A stretch of 64,000 bases of DNA from Roridomyces roridus. Lineage: Eukaryota > Basidiomycota > Agaricomycetes > Agaricales > Mycenaceae. The number at the start of each line of letters is the position of its first letter. Within the stretch, counting starts at the first letter, position 1. This document shows, piece after piece, positions 54,036 to 64,000 of the stretch. The stretch is taken from assembly GCA_029378245.1 (NCBI GenBank), contig JARKIF010000013.1, positions 496,001-560,000 of the forward strand, given 5' to 3'. A program made the translations under genes and the position numbers. The notes beneath the pieces were generated by a model. The model made no database searches. It had not been told where the DNA came from and saw nothing but the letters and a program-made list of their open reading frames with translations.

Positions 54036-56027
54036 TCACCCACGCGCCTTGAGCGCCGCAGCGTGCGCCTTGAGGACGGCATAGCTCGGGTCAGTAGGGA
54101 AGATCGCGTACCCATCATTCGGCGTCGGCCCATTCGTAAGCTGCGACCCGGCTTGCCTGTTTGTCGTCAATATACGTCGCCTTGCCAGAGAAAAATAGGA
54201 GTGGAAACCCACCAGATCAAATCCCCCGTAAGCCCAGTGCTGATCACCGTGCTATACCACTCCTGGTAAACCGTAGGCCGCGTGCTGCTGTTGGTGATAC
54301 CGAATTCCTCCACGATGACGGGCTTGTTGGCGTTGGTCATCGCCGTGGCTGGAGATCCGATTCAGAGTTGAATATTAAAAGGTGCCCGAAAGGAACGAAC
54401 CGTGATCAGTGATCCACTGCGCGCCCCATGGCTCGGTGTTGGATTCGCCCCAGGAGCCCTAGCGTGTGGCGTTAAAGAAAGATTTCGAACCGAGTATGAG
54501 CAACGTACGGGGTACAGCTATCGCATACCAAATCAGCTTGAACCATGAACGCAATGGAAGCCAAAACTTACATGGAACGTCCCAAAGTCAAGCGTCGGAA
54601 TCGCCAGGTTCGCGACAAAGTCAATCCCAATGGTTCCCCTTCAAATTCTCCGTTAGTGTCTCCCAACAGGGAACACAGAACACGTACGAGTAAGGGTAGT
54701 CAAAGTCGCCAGGCACATTCATGAATCCCTCATCGCCAATAGCCACAAGATGGTTCTTATCTATCGACTTGATGAACGCAGACATCTCAGACGCCCAGTT
54801 GGTAATGACGGTGTTGTTGCACGTGGGCGAGGCCTGGGTGTTACTGCCTCCACACCTCGGTTCGTTGGCTTATTGATATCGAGGTAAGTTTCGCTTCGGA
54901 GATGAGTGAAGGACGTACAGAGCTCCCATGCCATGATAGTAGATTCGTTGAGGTAGCGCGTCACGACAGTCTGCACGTAGCTCTTGAACGCAGAGATGAC
55001 GGTGGGGTTGGTGAAGAACACGTCGTGGAATCTGTACAAGCTGAGTATCACGTCGGTTGGAGGGACAATGACTTACTGTCCAGAGCCCAGAATCTGCTGG
55101 GTGTAGACGTCCATTCCACCGTAGTCAGACCAGTTGTTGGTCCTAGTGATACATAAATATCGGTCCAAGGCAGGCTCAGGGAACGTACAAAGCGATAATG
55201 AGACGAATGCCGTGAGCCTTGGCCGCGGCAATGACGGTGTCTGCGAATAAATTTGGTACCGTTGGTGAGCACGCAGATTGCCAACGCACCAAGCATTCCG
55301 AGACCATTGGCGCCAGTGTTGACAGTCGCCGTGGCGCCGTTCCAGAGGTGGAAGTAGATTCCATTGGCGCTCGTCACCTCATTGAATCCCCTTCAAACAT
55401 GTAAATATGCGACGCATCGCCGGGGCATCTTTCTCACCAGGTTCTGTCCTCGTGTCAGCAAACATTCGACGGAAAACGAACAAACGCACCGGACAGTCGT
55501 CGCACCACTGTTGACAATGTCGGTGAGCGCAGTGTTGATATCCGCGGTGCTGTAGCCCATGAGCGGCAGCCAGTACGCGTTGGATCTAAAATCAGGTTAT
55601 GACGCCGCGCATATTCTGAGAGGGCTGAGGCATACCCAACGACAGTGTACGGCGAGCCATTGAGAGTAAACTTGGTTCCAGAGGTCTTGACGAATCCGGT
55701 CGAAGTGGGGTTGGACGCAGTCGAGGTCGGGGCGCTGCTGGTGCTCGTAGTTTTCACGGACGTGGTGGTCGGCGGCGGCGTCGTAGCGCTCGAAGACGTC
55801 GTCGTAGCAGCTCCGGGGAGGCATTGTGAGTAATAGGGGTTCATCAAGACACAGGTCGAGCCAGAGACGCAAGCTAGATGACCAGTGAATCAGAGGAACG
55901 AAAATCAGGGAAAAAACATACTGGTCGCGCCTGTCCATCCTTGGCCGCCACACTGGCCGTAGACTGGAGACTGCGCGAGCACAGTGGTAGAGAGAAGAGC
56001 CGCTGCGAGGAGAGTTGTGCGTATCAT
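54036..56027 (-). CDS. Endo-beta-1,4-mannanase, GH5 with N-terminal CBM1
   Basis: A multi-exon minus-strand gene. Exon 1 encodes the signal [18 protein letters not shown] and the start of a fungal cellulose-binding module ([11 protein letters not shown]), completed after one intron by [21 protein letters not shown] Ser/Thr linker follows ([20 protein letters not shown]). The catalytic part begins [20 protein letters not shown] and continues [36 protein letters not shown] (acid/base Glu), [35 protein letters not shown] and [10 protein letters not shown] (nucleophile Glu). These are hallmarks of GH5 subfamily 7 mannanases. The stop is at 54036-54038. It is secreted and should cut mannan in plant cell walls. 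A TATA box lies 33 bp upstream. Confidence 0.9.
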
Positions 56028-56059
56028 CGTGCCTGCGGGACGTTATGCTGGTGAACGCA

Positions 56060-56067
56060 CCTTTATA
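56060..56067 (-). promoter_or_regulatory. TATA box of the mannanase gene
   Basis: TATAAAGG on the minus strand, 33 bp upstream of the ATG at 56027. Confidence 0.55.
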
Positions 56068-56416
56068 TTCCGGGGCCACGGGACTCCCGTGCCACCCGGA
56101 CAATCTTCGCCGGAGATTCGGAACCGCGAGCAGCTGCAGGGTGCGGTCACGTCACTGATAGACCGAAGTGAGGACAGTTCTCGCTGATACGAAGCTGCGT
56201 TGGCGAAGAAATACGATTGGGAGGTGATCAGGAGACTGCGATTATGAGGTTGATATGGCGAATCAGCGGACTAGATGAGTTCCGTACCTAGGCCATTTGA
56301 ATATTGAAAGAGTCCGAGGAGGATGCGACTCAATGGCGGAGATACGGTCAGTCGTGGTGGTGGTGCAAGACAAGCCAGGTTCTGATGCGGGCCAAATACG
56401 TAGCAACAAAGCAAGT

Positions 56417-58903
56417 CTAGGAAGACGGTGCAGCAGGCCAATGCGTAATCTGCGTCTGCGTCCCCGTCAACCTAAAACTATGCATCGCCCTGGTCGGGAC
56501 ATCCAGAATCAAACTATAATCCCCAGGATACAACCACGCATTCCCATTCTCATCCGTCCTCGCAACACTCCCCAGCGTCACCGGCAATTTCACAGTTGCC
56601 GCACTCCCAGGACCAACACCCTTGACACGCGCGTACGATACAAGCTCTTTGTTGGGGAACGGCGGTGGCCCCGCGGTGGTGTTGACAAACAACAGGGCGA
56701 CGAAATCCGACTTGACAGCTCCCTTGTTCTGCACCTCCACCTGGAAGGTATCCAACACCGCACGGTCCAGAGGCGCATCTCGAGGAGCAGCAGCGACAAG
56801 CGCCTGGATAGCATAGGACGCCTTGGGTGTACTGGCAAAACCCGGCACGAACGTCGTGTAGCTCATCCCAAAGCCGAATTCGAATGTAGGAACACCGGTG
56901 TACCATTTGTAAGTGCGTCCGGGATTGGATGCGCTCGGACGCAACGTCATGTCCGTCATAGGAACTTGTTCGACGTAGGCGGCTGGGTACTGTGTTACCG
57001 GCAGACGACCCGAAGGCGCAGTTTGGCCCGTGAGGACATTGAAGATAGCTGTGCCGCCACTTTGCCCAGGGTATCCGCTCCAGACGATAGCAGAGACCTA
57101 CGAGCACGTAAGTGCACGACTATCCAAGGAAGAATGAACATACATTTGGATTACTCTTCAAGTCCACATCATCCAGTTGTCCGCCGCCAAACTGCAGCAC
57201 GACCAGCGGTTTGCCCAGACCCGCAAGCTGCGTGATGAGATCGAGCTGGTTCCCCGGCCATGTCACTGTAGTTCGATCCATACCCTCGGCCTCGACGCTA
57301 GTGTCCAATCCACCCGCATACACGACAACGTCCGAGGTCATCGCAGCCTCGAGCGCAGCGGCAAACCCACTCGTATCGTCCGTGTTGATCTGCGTGCCGA
57401 GTGCGGATACCACAGAGAATCCAGCAGCCTGTGCACCAGCAAACGGGCTGATCAGGAAAGGTGACGGCCCAGCGTAGTTGCTTTGCATCTGCGTCGTTGC
57501 GTTCGTCCAGGGACCGATGAGTGCGAGAGTCCCGGTTTTGCTGGTGGACAGGGGAAGGACGTCGTTCAAATTCTTGAGTAAGACGAGGCCTTCGGCGGCA
57601 AGCTCAAGTGCCAACTGCTGCGCGCTGGCAGTGTTTACTTCCGACCAGCCGATTTGCCGGTATGGTTGCGACGCAGGGGGATCAAAGTATCCTAGGCTAC
57701 AAACTGAGTATCCGTCCTCCATGAAAGAAATCGGACTCACCGTATCATCGACGAATACTGCCTCGTCAATGCCCTCGCAAGTGTCGAAGAATTCGTCAAG
57801 TTCATCTGAATCGCCGCCCCAAGATTATCTCCAAAAGTCGTCCCACAATCAATATCCGTCCCAGCATTCATCCCCACCGCCGCCGCATGCACGAAATCCG
57901 GCACGAACGCGCGCTGGTCAAACAGAAATTCGATCGCATCGCAATCCGCCACAACCCATCTCTCCTCGTCAAAGCCCAGATACCCCCGTAACAGAGTCTG
58001 CAACACGAACGGATCCGCACACGCCGGCAGCCCATTCACCGCGTTGAACGAACACATGACCGAGCGTGCCTGGGCATCCCGTACGCAGCTTTGAAACGGC
58101 TGGGTGTAATACGAGGCCAAATCCTGCTGCGAAATCACCGCGTTGAACACGAAACGGTTGGTGCCAGGTGGATTCTCCAGGTCGTACCCGACGAGGTGCT
58201 TGCAAGTGGCTGCAATCTTGAGCTGCGGGGGATCGATGCCGCCTTGGAGGCCTTGGACGTAGTTGAGTGCGTATTGCGCAGCACGGAAAGGGTCTTCGCC
58301 GGGTGTTTCTTGACCTCGGCCCCAGCGAGGGTCGCGGAAGGCTGAGCAGTGTGTGAGTCCCCGTGGAAAAGTCATTACAGGCAACCTCACGATTGATGTT
58401 TGGTGTGAAATAATCAAGACCACCCATGTTCGCGTTCGAGAAGGCGCGGGCTTCGGTGCTTATAACATCGCCGACGGCCAGGAGTGCGAGATCGTCAAAG
58501 GCGGCGCTCATATGTATCGGCGCAGGGAAGGATGTAGCGAAACTGAAATTGCCGGATGAAGCGAAATTGATGCCCGGGCTAGTAGCCAATCCATGCTGGG
58601 AACCGTCAGAGAGGCACAAATATCGGAACCTCAAGCTCATACCAGCGCTTCCTCCGCGGATTGATAGGCCGGGACACCAAGTCTCGGGACGCCGGGGGCC
58701 CCAGAGTTCGTGTTACTGACCAGTTCGTCGGTGGTAAACATATCAATGAGGGCCTTGGCGCGTGCAGACGGTGAATCCGACGTATCGCACACAGTGGTAT
58801 TCGCGAGCGGGCCATTGACGCAATCCGGGAAGCCGAAAGCCAATGTCTGAGAAGCGTACGCGAGAACTGAGGCAGCCCAGACTGCTTTGCGCATCCTAGC
58901 CAT
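56417..58903 (-). CDS. GH3 glycosidase, beta-xylosidase type
   Basis: A minus-strand gene with several short introns. The signal peptide is MARMRKAVWAASVLAYASQT (continuing LAFG). The N-terminal part reads NTNSGAPGVPRLGVPAYQSA then EEAL-HGLA after the first intron, as in fungal GH3 xylan 1,4-beta-xylosidases. Further motifs: DPRWGRGQETPGEDPF, AATCKHLVGYDLENPPGTN, VMCSFNAVNGLPACAD and WVVADCDAIEFL with the Asp nucleophile (DCDA). The C-terminal domains include EGLVLLKNLNDVLPL, ALIGPWTNAT and a fibronectin-III-like end with FEFGFGMSYTTF. It should release xylose or glucose from short oligosaccharides outside the cell. It lies directly upstream of the mannanase gene in the same orientation, 390 bp apart. 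Confidence 0.9.
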
Positions 58904-59601
58904 GAGAGAGGAAGAGAGCCAGAAGTCGGTCCCGTTTGCGAGCCAGCTTTATTGGGAGGAGAAGGAGAATAGAAGGGAAGCGCGCATCAGCTGATTCGTC
59001 ACCGGATGTAGGCCAGCGCTTTTACGCCCCAGATTGCCAGCTTCGGCAAGTCGCATCCATGTGGAGGAAGCATCCGGTGGGCGGCCCTTACGCGAGAACC
59101 GTAGGCTGAATGACTGGAAGAAGATGACTTTGGGAGTCGGGGACAAGGAAGCTTGCCTCTTGCCTACTCGAGTTCAACGGGAAGTGAAGTTGCCCAGATG
59201 CCGATTGAGGCAAAAGTGAATCACCGAAGGCTGGACTGTAAACTTTCGACGGACGAGATGGAGGCCGGGTCATGGAGGCAGGAGGAAAAGGGAGATGCTG
59301 ACAAATAAATCACTGATTCAAGTCTCGTGACTCGGCGGCACTCGCGCGGCATGATAGATGACCAATACATCACCTCAGCTTCAACGACTCTACAAGACCC
59401 CGGGCTGGTGCAGATCCACGGCTATGTGTCCGGAAATGTGCGCATCCTCTAGAGTCTGAGCATCGCCATCATTTGATTTTCTCTGCCGGAATCGGCATCT
59501 CCGTTCAACTCTGATGAACACTACAGTATTTACAAACCTCTACATATTGGTATTCACTCACCCCCAGTGAAGAGCTGTTGACTCCGGCTTCCGCGCACCC
59601 T
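58904..59601. other. Intergenic, nothing recognised
   Basis: Upstream region of the GH3 gene. A CAATAAAG word near 58943-58950 (minus strand) could serve as a weak TATA element. No gene was seen. Confidence 0.45.
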
Positions 59602-60508
59602 TCAACTTGGATTCTCTTGTTCGACCCGAGACGAAGCACATTGTACTTGATTTTGACCGGCTCTTTTTGTGCTCAAGTTGCGGCGGCACCGTGTCTTGAG
59701 TCTTCGCAGTTTACTTGACTCCGAGAACTGGAACCCAGGCAGTCGAAGTATCCCATGCAATGTGCGCTCATGAACCAGGGAGTTGGAATATTTCCGGAGT
59801 TGTCCACGGGACAAGCGATATGAGATATGGTGATCGGAGTGCGATCTTGGAAATCGACACAGACCAAGGCGAGCTCGCGTTTCCTGGAGCCAGATTGGAA
59901 TCAAGAGCACGGTAGCTGGAATCGCCAAGAAACATTGGAACTCACAAGAATCCGCCCGTCCCGTCCTCCCCATGTACGCCGGTCCGTGAATCTGAAGACA
60001 CCCAACTTCATACTCCGCCACGCGTTCTCCAATGAGAGTATCCAAGCAGTAGACATAGCCCGGAAGATCTGTACTGAGGACAACGAGGTTGGTACCAGAG
60101 ACGGGAAGGATGCTGGAGTAATGATCCGCGATGAATGAAAAGGAACGCAAGGCGCGGGGTGTCTTCGAGCGCCCATTGGTCATCAGACGAGAGGCATGAC
60201 GGATTGCATCTTGGAGTTCGATGACCGTCGGCGTCCAGTCGCTTATGTCGGAGTCCGGAAGAGGAAGAGGGGGTGGTTTTCTACGTCGCGTATCCGCAGC
60301 AAGGCGTTGAGCCACGGGGTCTTCTCTCGCTGGATCTCGCGGATGGCCCGGCTGACCTGTCACCTGTGGGCAATGGGCGGTTTGACGGAAGCCGAGGGAG
60401 GTGCGTTTGTGGATTCACCGAGAGGAAGTTAACGACGTCGACCATAGGTAGCCATTTGGCGAGCTCGAGAAGCAGATCTTCAGGAAATTCAGCGATGCTT
60501 GCAGTCAT
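59602..60508 (-). pseudogene. F-box protein gene with a frameshift
   Basis: Starts MTASIAEFPEDLLLELAKWL and PMVDVVNFLS. After an intron ending GTGACAG the frame continues VSRAIREIQREK, TPWLNALLRIRDVENHPL, the usual F-box follow-on. It then runs into FLFRTPT and a stop. The neighbouring frame continues the family pattern without a gap: PLPLPDSDISDWTPTVIELQ, DAIRHASRLMTNGRSK, SGTNLVVLSTDLPGYVYCLD. A one-base excess in the CCCCCTCTTCC tract, close to 60270, explains the shift. Further 3' exons (VCVDFQDRTPITISHIACPV) are recognisable. Either a young pseudogene or a sequencing error. Confidence 0.65.
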
Positions 60509-60532
60509 GGTGGTGGTACTGTACCATTTCAA

Positions 60533-61457
60533 TCATTTCTCCTTGGCTGTGACCTGTGACACGAGTTTTCGAAGTTCGAAGTACGAAAATGGGCCGGCTC
60601 CAGCGTGACACCCCAAAAATGTTTGAAAATGAGCCGATATCAGTTCCGGATCAAGCAGCTACGGGATTGCTGCCCAATTACCACGCTGAAATCACTTTTG
60701 ATGGTATTCAGGCACATCTCAGGCAAGTTGGAAACTCCGGCTTGCAGATTGTGCGCCTGCTAAAGCGGCAGGCGCGTTGGCGGAAAAAATGCGTTTTTTG
60801 AAGCATTTTCGAGTGATTTTGTGACCGGTTTGGGCACTTCGAAAATGGTCCGAGTGGTCCAACCGGAATGCACAAGAAGACAAGTGGATTCGGGGTCGGG
60901 CAGGGTAGTGGGGTCCCGGGTAAGCCCTGGTAAGTATCTAAGGAGTGAGAAATTTAACATTCAACAGATAGGGTTAATTGCATACAAATCAGGCAGGGTC
61001 AAGCTTATAACATGACGAAGAATGAGTCAACATGTTATAGGGTCTGTCTACGAGACTAGGTCAAGCTTGAGTTGGAATTTCCATCCCGATGCGAGACCCA
61101 CGGCGACTAGTTGAGGCCCGCCAGTAGGAGTCAGTCGTAATGTATACAGTGTACACGACCCTGACACGACGGACACGACAGGCTAACGATAGCAGATAAT
61201 GACTCCAGTTTGTAGGGACGCGCCCTCGTTGTCTCGGTCTTTCTCGTTGTTCCGCATGAATTCGATGTTTAGCAAGAAGTTCTGTAGGGCAAATCGGTGA
61301 TCGTGAAGAGGCATGACGTTTTTCATTCGAAAGTCAAGAAGCAGGTGCCCTTGCGATGCGCTCGGCGTTCAGTAACTAGATGTCCATTCGTTCCATGCTA
61401 GTACGCCTCGGGTTCAACAACACACACAGAAGTCGTACATTTTGTTCTCCCAACACA
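60533..61457. other. Intergenic, nothing recognised
   Basis: Holds a short hairpin (GCGCCTGC with GCAGGCGC, about 60752-60776) and otherwise no gene or repeat that I can name. Confidence 0.45.
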
Positions 61458-62110
61458 TCAGCTCACCTTCGACACTGACGATGATCTAAAAGAGGTACTT
61501 TAAATTGGGATACAGCCGGCGGATTGAATACTCACGGAACGGTGATCAAAGTCCCTGTTGAGTCCTGCTTGATATTCAACATTTCTGTGCCCTAATCGGT
61601 TTGGTTGTGAATAATGGACTGGGCATGGATCAAGTACACCTACGTCGCCTCCCCGAGAGATACTTTGCACAGTCCCATAACGAGGCTGCCCAGTTGCATC
61701 CCAGAAACAGACGCGAGTGCCAACCTGCATGTAAATCCGCGTTAAGTACGTCCCCTCACAAGTAGCAGAGCTCACCGGAAAGCTCATGCTGTCAGGAAAG
61801 ACGAGTACAAGGAATGCAGAATTTGCCCTCCACCCACTGTCCTAATAAGAAGAGTACGGTTGCATTTGGAAGTCTTGGAACAACTACCTCCGTGGCGGCC
61901 CGCCTGTGGCGTCGTAGGTGCTGTCTGTCGCAGTGTTGCCGGGCATCTCGATGCATCTCGCGGGGGGTCGTTTCTGGTGTGAAATGACGTACCTCGAGTA
62001 CTCCCAGGTAGGAAGTTCGGGTGTAGCGGCGGAGCTCCGTAATTGAGGACTAGCCAGTGGGATAGAGTTGACAGCCTGAAACCAATGGTGTTGCATCAGA
62101 ACTGCAACTC
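61458..62110 (-). CDS. Small conserved hypothetical protein, 5' end unresolved
   Basis: Joined minus-strand exons give SAFLVLVFPDSMSFP, VGTRVCFWDATGQPRYGTVQ, SISRGGDVE, MLNIKQDSTGTLITVP and SSSVSKVS, stop at 61458-61460. Each junction has GT-AG signals and the frame holds. Upstream frames QAVNSIPLASPQLRSSAATP (near 62060) and DSTYDATGGPPR are probably further exons. The Gly-Thr-x-Val-x-Phe/Tyr-Trp-Asp-Ala pattern with alternating hydrophobics suggests a small beta-barrel. I recall similar short mushroom proteins but no named family. Function unknown. Confidence 0.5.
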
Positions 62111-62119
62111 CGTTTTCTT

Positions 62120-63205
62120 TTTCCTGGAAAATTTTCGCAGATTCGTGGGGGCATTTGCTGCACCGCAAGCAATGGCGCAGATGTCGGGCTCGATTACACG
62201 ACATATGGGTCTGCGACAGGTGGCGTTGGACTTGGGCACGAATCGAGTTGCAAAGGGATCAGAAATCAACGTGGACAGTGGTATTTCTCGAGGCCGGCTT
62301 GAAGTATCCGGTAGATGATGTGTCGGCCTACCTCTACCGCATCTGCGAAATCAACACACTGGCATTTGATCGCCAATCAAGGAGCTGTATAACGCCCCGT
62401 TCAGAGAAGTCGAGAAACGAGCGCGTTTGCTAGGAGACATCATGCCCTTGGCACTCGGCAGTCTAACTGGTTATCGGTCTGAAGCTCCACGCGTGTCCTT
62501 TGGAGACTCTGCGCTGGGATTCCCAATCGAACCATCCAAAACCTCCGAGAATGTGCGGCGACATATATTTCAAGCCCCCATCGGCGGCGGCGGCGGTCCA
62601 GACCATGTTCGTCTGGCCTTGCAACTGAAGCAGAACCTGAGAAGGACCGGTACGGTACCTAGTTCCACCCACCATGAATCAGCCTGACTCACCGTCGACA
62701 TGAGAAACTGAAGATTATGGGAAAGAGGGCGCAACGAGGACGGCATATTTGTATACGGCGTTCCACTCGAACCAATCGGCAATAAAACTTGTTATCCCGG
62801 GTCTTTTTCTAAAAACGACGTCGTCGTAAGGGTAAGAGGGTACTCAAAAGACGGACAGGGAAGTCGAGCATGGAAAGTTAGGAGGCGAAACATCATGTCC
62901 GTTGTTGTTTCACAGCAGACCAAAACGGGGCAGCGCAGCTTTGAGCGCGCCACGAGGTCGGGGTGGGAGAAGCTTTACAGCAGGTTTACGTCCCACAAAG
63001 ATTGAAATAGACTGACCGAGGGAGTCGCGATCGTATGCGCTGTGGTTTGTCAGCGTCTACGGCAGGATGCAAGGAGGCACGTAAGAACACAGAGAAAGTT
63101 TCGACACTGGAAGCTATAGCTATCCAAGGAATGCTTTCTGCGATAACGATGGAGACGCACGAAATACCAGAAGAAAAACAAAGGGGAATCGTTCTATTCC
63201 GAAGA
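62120..63205. other. Unresolved, possible upstream exons
   Basis: On the minus strand, 62463-62640 reads GQTNMVWTAAAADGGLKYMS and HILGGFGWFDWESQRRVS, which looks coding, but no start or splice connection to the gene at 61458 could be established. The rest is without recognisable features. Confidence 0.3.
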
Positions 63206-63887
63206 CTACTTTAAGTCGTCCGCCGGTGCAGCCTCTGTCTCCGGAGCAGGCTGGATCTCGGGGAGATCGGTGACTCGCCCCATGATGTTGTACCGTTTTC
63301 TGCCATGCATCGGCTAAGCTTGAGAAATAGATGATGGAAAGGAACGAGTCACTACTCACAAGAAAAACGCATGCCAATCATCCAGCACCTGTCTGTGCTT
63401 CGCATCCAGCGGGCTATAATCCGGTACAGCATCCTCCACGTTGAGACTCGACAGTCCCAGCCCCCGAGAGCCGTCCTTGCCCGCAAATATGCTGTACGAC
63501 TTGCCGGGGCCGTAAACCTCCGCTTTGTGAGTAACGTCAAAGACAGTGCCTGCGTGGATATGCTTGAGTACGTGGCGTGGGTAGTACGAGGCGACGTGGC
63601 AGGGAGGAGCGGGGACGCGAGGCGAACAAACCTTTGATGGATACGTAGATGGGTTTGCTCGGATCGGACCCATCGAATGCTGCGAGCTCTGCCTGGGTGA
63701 AGGGATCATCTTTGGGTGGGGCGAGGTCGTCGCGTGGAGCAGACATGACCGATTTGGCGGGTTCCTTGGCGTCAGCGGCGGGGGCGGGCTCAGCAGGGGC
63801 GGGGGGCATCGGTGTAGTCGATAGATACCGATGGGCGAGATACGCAACGGGCAGGACGAGCACAAGCGCGTATTTCAGTGATTCCAT
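63206..63887 (-). CDS. Dap1/PGRMC-like membrane haem-binding protein, 179 aa
   Basis: Exons are 63887-63632, 63549-63360 and 63299-63206, in frame. MESLKYALVLVLPVAYLAHR is a membrane anchor, followed by a Pro/Ala linker. The cytochrome-b5-like domain reads FTQAELAAFDGSDPSKPIYV, TVFDVTHKAEVYGPGKSYSI, FAGKDGSRGLGLSSLNVEDA and VLDDWHAFFLKRYNIMGRV. The Tyr residues (VYGPGKSY) and the D-x-T/S at VFDVTHK are typical of the MAPR family (yeast Dap1, human PGRMC1). These bind haem through Tyr and activate P450 enzymes such as sterol 14-demethylase in the ER. The ATG at 63887 is chosen because the anchor starts there. Confidence 0.88.
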
Positions 63888-64000
63888 GTGACGGCAGGTG
63901 AAGAAGGGATACAAACACGGCCATACAATCCAAGAAAGGAAAGAGGGTCTCACAGTTCTGTATTTTATTGCAACTACTATCTATAGCTAGTCGTTCGATT

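Overview
The window is nuclear DNA of a filamentous basidiomycete, most likely an agaricomycete wood or litter decomposer. Genes are cut by many 45-65 nt GT-AG introns. The families seen are typical of mushrooms: F-box/LRR proteins, a DUF6593 protein, a macrofage-activating-glycoprotein-like surface protein, LURP-one-like proteins, a CBM1-GH5 mannanase, a GH3 xylosidase-type enzyme, a sedolisin and a P450. No prokaryotic signal is present. All exon models were built by hand from splice signals and reading-frame continuity.

Layout. 1-10.6 kb: the 3' end of an NRPS-like A-T-TE synthetase, an intron-containing tRNA-Phe, a small hypothetical gene, an F-box protein, a kelch protein with a partial MYND finger, a two-finger GATA factor and a GPI-type surface glycoprotein. 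10.6-20.4 kb: an accessory island. Two ~1.4-1.5 kb diverged direct repeats flank a membrane-ankyrin gene whose ankyrin repeats are each one 99-nt exon. Ten nearly identical 148-bp exon+intron units stand in tandem, and an eleventh is broken by a 623-bp hAT-like element with an 8-bp target duplication. 20.5-29.8 kb: a small secreted Cys-rich protein with internal repeats, a MYND protein, a long fold-back, a coiled-coil zinc-finger protein and a POT/PTR2 peptide transporter. 31.5-37.3 kb: a P450, cofactor-independent phosphoglycerate mutase and an ABM-fold protein. 37.6-42.4 kb: a CAP10 glycosyltransferase remnant, several small repeat elements and a second F-box gene. 43.4-48 kb: a sedolisin protease and a DUF6593 protein with a 7-nt microexon. 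48-53.8 kb: gene-poor, with MITE-like elements and a LURP-one-like gene split by 2.4 kb containing an inverted-repeat element. 54-64 kb (minus strand): GH5 mannanase, GH3 enzyme, an F-box pseudogene, a small conserved gene and a Dap1/PGRMC-like haem-binding protein.

The secreted enzymes (GH5 with CBM1, GH3, sedolisin), the peptide transporter and the P450 fit extracellular breakdown of plant biomass and protein. They are not one co-regulated cluster; only the GH5 and GH3 genes lie in tandem. The most unusual locus is the membrane-ankyrin gene: a recently amplified exon-intron satellite that makes a repeat domain, now cut by a transposable element.
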